Of a stretch of 64,000 bases of DNA, positions 58,595 to 64,000 are shown piece after piece (the stretch's first letter is position 1; each line of letters opens with the position of its first letter). Source of the DNA: Echinometra lucunter (taxonomy: Eukaryota > Echinodermata > Echinoidea > Camarodonta > Echinometridae); the NCBI GenBank assembly GCA_029962745.1, contig CM057151.1, positions 6,134,706 through 6,198,705 on the forward strand, written 5' to 3'. The position numbers and the translations under genes were made by a program. The notes beneath the pieces are model-generated. The model saw nothing but the letters and a program-made list of their open reading frames with translations. It had not been told where the DNA came from and made no database searches.

Positions 58595-59237
58595 CAGTGG
58601 CGGCACCAAGGGGGGGCATGGGGGGCATTTGCCCCCCCCCCCCCCCCACTCAGAAGCTTTGCCCCCCCAGTTGCCCCCCCCCCGAAATTTTGAGGACTGA
58701 AAAGAAAAATCATACAGTAATTTGTAAATAGGTAGATGTTGTCATAAGCATCATATTCAAGCTGTGAAGTGCTCTAAAATACCATTTTCCGCTCTTCAAA
58801 ACTTCGATTGAAAACCAAAAAAGTGGTTATTTTTGGCTCGCTCGCTTCGCTCGCTCGTCATATTTTTAAATTTCTTTTCTAAAATGAGATTGAAAACAAG
58901 AAAAGTAGCCATTTTTGGCTCGCTTGCTTCGCTCGCTCGTCATATTTCAGAATATTTATTCGAAAATGCGATTAAAAACATAAAAAGCGGTCATTTTTTG
59001 TTCGCTCGCTTCGCTCGCTCACAAAATTGATATCAAAATGTGTGTAAGAGGAAAAAAAAATAGTCCAAAAATCCCCCCACTCCTCAAAGTGGATTTAAGC
59101 CGGCGACTAAAACTCGCGCTTCACGCTCGATTTTTCCATACACGCAAAAAAAAATTGACTGCCTTTGCCCTCCCAACATTTTCTTTTGCCCTCCATTTGC
59201 CCCCCCCCCCACTTTAACAATCCTGGTGCCGCCACTG
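58595..59237. mobile_element. 643-bp hAT-like element with ACTACACC target duplication
   Basis: Ends CAGTGGCGGCACCA and TGGTGCCGCCACTG are perfect inverses, flanked on both sides by ACTACACC. The interior contains three repeats of about 82 bp, inverted relative to those in 56368-56913. It also contains the inverse of that element's AAATCCACTTTGAGGAGTGG end. Confidence 0.9.
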
Positions 59238-59245
59238 ACTACACC

Positions 59246-60210
59246 GCCTGTAATAAGGAATGAAAGGAAACCATACCCCACAGAATGAAAGATGAGATGT
59301 TTTCCTGCCTAATGATCTACAATATTCCTTACGAAAAATGTATAAGAGATATATAAATCAAGATATTCATGAGCTGACGAATAGACTTTTAGCCCGGACA
59401 TGGACGCAGCCTTGTGACGTAGCAGGCGAAGTTGAAACATTGTACCAAACTTGGAAAGAGTTTGGGAAGAGATTGAAAATAGTTTTCCGTTCAGTTCAGT
59501 AACAAAACCTTTACCTTCCAAGGCAAAAAAATCATAGTTGAAAAGGTAACAAAAAATGACTTTGAAATGAAATGAATAACAGGGAAACAACTGTAACGGA
59601 ATTATTTTTGAAATACTGACAAAGCAGTTGATAAATAAATTTTCATTTGTGCGAAACCTACTTTTCACACACTTTGCGTTTTGACATTTTATAGTACAAA
59701 AGAAAATAGCAAGTGGATGGAATACTCCATTGCCACACACACACACACCCGTGGAAAAGAAACATCAACTGATCAATGAATTTGCGCGATCGACTTCGCA
59801 TAGTACGTCAATTAGTCTCAAGAAAATGGCGATGCCCATGTCGTGTTGAGAAGGTATATTCGAGCTTTATACCTTTCTCTTGCACTTCGAATGGAAATCT
59901 TACAGATTAATGGGCAAATAAACAATTACCTTTTGGAATAACTTAAGTTAATGCTTGGGGTTCGGTTTGCTTGAATTATGAATGAAGGATGCTGTGAAGT
60001 AATAATAGTGACATTAAACTTTATCTAAAGCTGACATAACACTGACGTCAAAATGTTCGATCTACGCCGGATACACGAATTGCACAAGATTCTTTTATTC
60101 CATTCGAACGAATTTGCCCGTTCTGCATGGGTCTCGTTTATTGGTCATCAGACATGTCAGATATTACTGTGTGAGGCCCTTCCGTATCACGTAAAGATAT
60201 TTAAACTATA
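59246..60210. other. Intergenic, nothing recognised
   Basis: No exon, RNA gene or bounded repeat could be supported. A minus-strand open frame at 59309-59746 has no recognisable domain. Confidence 0.5.
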
Positions 60211-60457
60211 CACTCTAAAAACAACTAATCATATCTGAATAGGGTCCAAATCAATATTTGGGACTTATTAGATTCTATTCAATTTGTGAATCGATTTTAT
60301 TCCTTTTTTTACTATTAGATTTTGCTCAGAACTGAATGGAATCTAATGCAAAATGATAAGAATCTATTCAAAAATAATAGAATCTATTTGAATAGAAACG
60401 CATAGTCCCCGATTGATTTGCATTCTATTCAAATTTGATTAGTTTCTTTTTAAAGTG
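60211..60457. mobile_element. Foldback MITE with CACTCTAAAAA ends and TA flanks
   Basis: Inverted arms of about 55 bp (CACTCTAAAAACAACTAATC on the left; ATTAGTTTCTTTTTAAAGTG on the right), flanked by TA on both sides. Interior is A/T-rich with repeated AGAATCTATT. Confidence 0.75.
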
Positions 60458-60630
60458 TAATACACATTCAAATAAAATATAAATTTGCATAATAATTTCT
60501 GCAAAGAACATATCGAACACTGCCTTCAACATTAAGCAGACCATGACAGAGAAAGCGTACATTTCTTCATTATTTTCCATTCCCATTTAAAAAGAGGCGC
60601 TATGTAGAATTCTGAAACGTTGTCATTGTG

Positions 60631-60640
<10 letters not shown>

Positions 60641-60681
<41 letters not shown>
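60641..60681. repeat. (CT)n microsatellite
   Basis: About 20 CT units following a C run. Confidence 0.95.
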
Positions 60682-60684
<3 letters not shown>

Positions 60685-61714
60685 TCCTAACTTGGAAGTT
60701 ACAACATGCTCTATTATAGAGCTAGACATCTATTATAACATTTGCTCCTTTTCTCCTTTTCTCCTCTTCATATTCTCTTGTAATACGATAGCTAAATTCT
60801 TCCTCGAACCAACTTCTCTTCAATGGCATTGTTTCAAGAAAACACGGGGTCCTTGTCACATTCAATAAAGCACTCATGATATGACTGTCGGCATGACAAA
60901 CTTGTAATCTCTGTCAAATCATTTCGTAGTTGTATTTTTATGACGTTATAATCACGAAATCTTGGCCTATATGCATCATCTTCTTGCGTATGCAGGTCGT
61001 GACGAATTTGTTGTCAGAGAGCCAAGAAGGCCAAAAACATCACGTGGATTGAGGGAATTACCCACATTTTAGTTATTTATGTTGCACTGAAATAATTCAG
61101 TGATAGTGACAATTTTATTTAGCTCAACGGCTAATGGATTGTACCATTGATGACGCTGACTTATTATTTTGTCACCAATTAGTTTGCTTACGTTCGTGTG
61201 AACATACGTCAGACTTGTGTACGCAAACATGATTCTGACGAATACATCTTCTAGTTTGAAGAAAAAAAAAAAAGAAACAACGAAAATACAAGATACGCAT
61301 ACTAACTGGGCAGCTGAAGACGATGCTGTGAATTAACTTTCATTATAATCAGAGACGTGCTCCATCCCCCTCCCCGTAAAAGAAAGATATCCACCAATAG
61401 AAATCAAATAACTAACACAAACAACAACCACGACGAAGACGACAGCAGCAGCAACAACACTAATAAAACAAAAATAAACAAAAGTTAAGGATGAAAACTC
61501 TCTCTCTCTCTTTGAGGTATAAAAGGCATTGAATCCTTTAACCCTTCTAGTAATCCTATTGGATCCGCCCCCCCAAAAAACCCACACCAAACCAAACAAA
61601 TAAAAAGAAAGGAACTAAACAATTTATTGAGAAATATTTTGACTGACTTTGTTCGTGTAGGGATGATAACAGAAAGTGATTTAGGAAAACAGGGTAGGTA
61701 TACCGTACTTAAAG

Positions 61715-61850
61715 CAGGGGTTGGTAGAACGGTATAATCGTCCGCAGTCGGCTCTTTGTCTTCGCCTGTAAACTGTCTCTGATCGGACCCAGGTTCGAAT
61801 CTGAAGTCACGTCTTTCGGATGGTGACGTATATCAAGGTCGGCCACAGAC
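61715..61850 (+). mobile_element. tRNA-derived SINE
   Basis: TTGGTAGAACGGTATAATCG resembles an A box region and GGTTCGAATCT (61792-61802) is a good B box, about 70 nt apart. No acceptor-stem pairing exists, so it is not a tRNA gene. Confidence 0.55.
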
Positions 61851-64000
61851 ATGAATAACCATATCTGATTGTACACGTCTGTAAAATCCTGATTACACAC
61901 ACTCAACAATCAAACATTGTGGCAATCTTGTATTTCTTCATTATGTTCACAATCGAAGAAATATCAACGTTTGACGGAACATATCTAAAGGTTTACCTTG
62001 TAGCTGGCTGTTTGCAATTTGAAAAGTTGCTGGGCCCTTGACATCAAGTGAAAAGGTTAGGAGACACCGTTTGGTTTATACCTGCATACAAAAATTCAGG
62101 CCAAATCCGAATACGACATGCATGACATGGGGCCACTCAACATCATCTCATGTGACAAAATCCACGGTATAAAGATTCATACTCTGAAAACAGGGATCAT
62201 TTATGATAGGTCTCCTAAGAAAATGCTCAACAAACGGGGCAATATTTTATTTTTTAAGAATACATGCTGTAATTGGGAGATAATTATCATGTGTGAAAAA
62301 CTTTCGATTTCAGTGTGGGTGATGTGGATTCCTGAAGCCGTCACATGTTAATATTCGGCACCTTATTTATGGTATATCGATGGTAGGTACTTGGGGCGTC
62401 CTCTTTTTTCTTGCATGGGGAGCTTAATTGGGAATGTGTTTTTATGAGTCATAACAGTACGCTGCTAAAGTATCTAGTTACGGAAGGAACCATCATGGCA
62501 TTATGTATTTCATTAACCAATCAAACAGTACAGCATACGTTCTCAATAATCGATGTGTAACCCGAGGGCAAATAACGGGACATAATGCGTTGACAAGAAA
62601 GTGCAGGGAACTCTTTTTGTTTGAGGGCTTGGGGTTTGGGATTATATTGCTTTGATGTTAAAGTTGTCAGGGGGGGGGGGGGGGGGCTAAGGAGGTTCTC
62701 GAGTAAAAGAGGTCCCTCATTATTTGCTACCCTTTACCTCTTATGAAAAACAAAACAAATTTACAACACCAAAAACAAAATAAAAAAAAAAAACAAACAA
62801 ACAAACAAACGAACAGTCAAGCAATGAAATAAAAAATAGTCCTTTTGATTTTTACCAAAACTATATACTCGTATTTTACAACCTACTACCCGACAGCACG
62901 GTTGAGGAGATAATGACGTCATGTTACTTCGCTATACAAACATGTGATGACGTCAACGTGGTCGTAACACATTCGACATTCGACCACTGTGCCCGCACCT
63001 CCGAACATTTCGACATAACTTTGGACCAATCTACATATTCCCTCTGGTCATTCATTTAAAAAATAGACCTATAATTTTGTTTTGGTTTTATATCATCAAG
63101 GCGTTTCTATATTTAGAACTAAAGACAAATATAGATTAATCTCTCATTCAATGACATCAATAGATCTACAACAGGAATCAATACCAATACATAGTTTGCA
63201 GGCACAAACCCTGGTCTGTGGAAATACGTAATGGAGGTCTGAGTAGGAGGCTCGTGTACTATAGCTGCTCCAGACCATGGACACGACACAGCCTTCAAGT
63301 TCTTCTTTCGTTATGTTTATTGGCTACTACATAGTCAATGTGTTCAAAAGAATTGGTTTTTACATAACATACTCTGACTATGGGGTGAGAAAATGTGTAA
63401 CTTCCAAGAAAATTGAGAAAATGTGAAATATCATGTACAAAGTGAATGGAACGCTGCTAGCATATGATGTCATCAGTGAAATTTCAAGTCAGGAATCAGC
63501 ACAATTCTTCCCAAAATGCTTGCAGAATTGATATAGCCATGTCATACTCAAACGATAAATCAAAAGAATTTTTATTTTTCTTGAAAATAAAGAAAATGTT
63601 AAATTCTGTGTTCAAAATGAATAGAGAGTTGTCCACGATGACATCACAGATCCTGGCAAAGTTGCCAATTCAAGGATCCCATAATAAGGATTTACATAAA
63701 CTTTCAAAATTCATAACTCTTGAACAGATTGTCCGATTTTGCTCAAACTTTCACTGTTTATTCTTCTTGTTCTTCATTCACTGGAAGCACATTGATGTCA
63801 AGGTTGCATTCCCCTTTAAACACAGTTTGTGTTATTTTATATTTTTGAACAGTGCATACAAAACAAAGTAATGAGAAAAACAAAAAAAAATTATGAAATT
63901 GTAATAAAATGGGCGGGCAAGGGCTGGGGTGAGCAGGGAGTTGGAAAACCTTTGGCGAGGAAATGGCATAAAATTAATGTTGAGCTAGCTGCTACGAGCT
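61851..64000. other. Intergenic, no gene recognised
   Basis: Contains a G run at 62669-62686 and an A-rich (CAAA)n segment near 62790-62810. An open frame at 63464-63871 is A/T-rich and has no recognisable domain. Confidence 0.45.

Noticed and set aside
58833..59030. Open frame over the GCGAGCGAAGCGAGCG repeats as a repeat protein
   Set aside because: Repeat spacing is about 82-83 bp, not a multiple of three, so successive units are read in different frames.
59309..59746. 145-codon minus-strand open frame as a gene
   Set aside because: Low-complexity Phe/Cys/Ile-rich composition and no recognisable domain or context.
61715..61850. tRNA gene on the plus strand
   Set aside because: Only the B box is convincing; no pairing acceptor stem.
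63464..63871. 135-codon open frame near the right edge as a gene
   Set aside because: A/T-rich, no recognised domain, no supporting splice or promoter signals.

Overview
This is eukaryotic, intron-rich, AT-rich DNA from an animal nuclear genome. Four conserved metazoan genes were reconstructed exon by exon with intact splice phases. They are set among a dense population of short DNA transposons (hAT-type, CACTA-type, TTAA-flanked, TA-flanked), tRNA-derived SINEs, a LINE fragment, microsatellites and many long G or C homopolymers. Protein style and repeat content suggest a marine invertebrate deuterostome, most likely an echinoderm such as a sea urchin. That placement is inference, not proof.

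Layout. (1) 1795-9659, minus: ETHE1, mitochondrial persulfide dioxygenase, 7 coding exons, 345 aa, with one GC-AG intron. (2) 10124-10195, plus: a complete tRNA-Asp(GTC) with a T-run terminator, about 465 bp from the ETHE1 start codon. (3) 12424-16960, minus: NDUFA5, a complex I subunit, 5 coding exons, 115 aa. (4) 16961-21702: intergenic, filled by hAT-like elements. (5) 21703-27166, plus: SELENOK, 6 coding exons, 100 aa, with an in-frame TGA read as selenocysteine at residue 98 and a true TAA stop split across the last intron. Two SECIS candidates lie downstream. (6) 27167-34051: SELENOK 3' region, then intergenic DNA with a nested foldback transposon complex (31.1-33.0 kb). (7) 34052-50115, plus: IARS1, cytosolic isoleucyl-tRNA synthetase, 24 coding exons, 1184 aa, with HYGH and KMSKR motifs and a single C-terminal UNE-I-like repeat. 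(8) 50116-64000: no gene recognised, only repeats and one RFX X-box-like site.

The genes are unrelated housekeeping functions and do not form a pathway or operon: mitochondrial sulfide oxidation, complex I, an ER selenoprotein and cytosolic aminoacylation. ETHE1 and NDUFA5 point left, SELENOK and IARS1 point right.

The most unusual signals are three partial copies of IARS1 exons lying beside or between the real exons; nested transposons datable by target-site duplications and an empty site; a foldback element split by a 1.3 kb insert that carries a second copy of the same foldback; and a repeated GCGAGCGAAGCGAGCG-type module in several hAT-like elements. I saw no CRISPR, operon or bacterial-type system.
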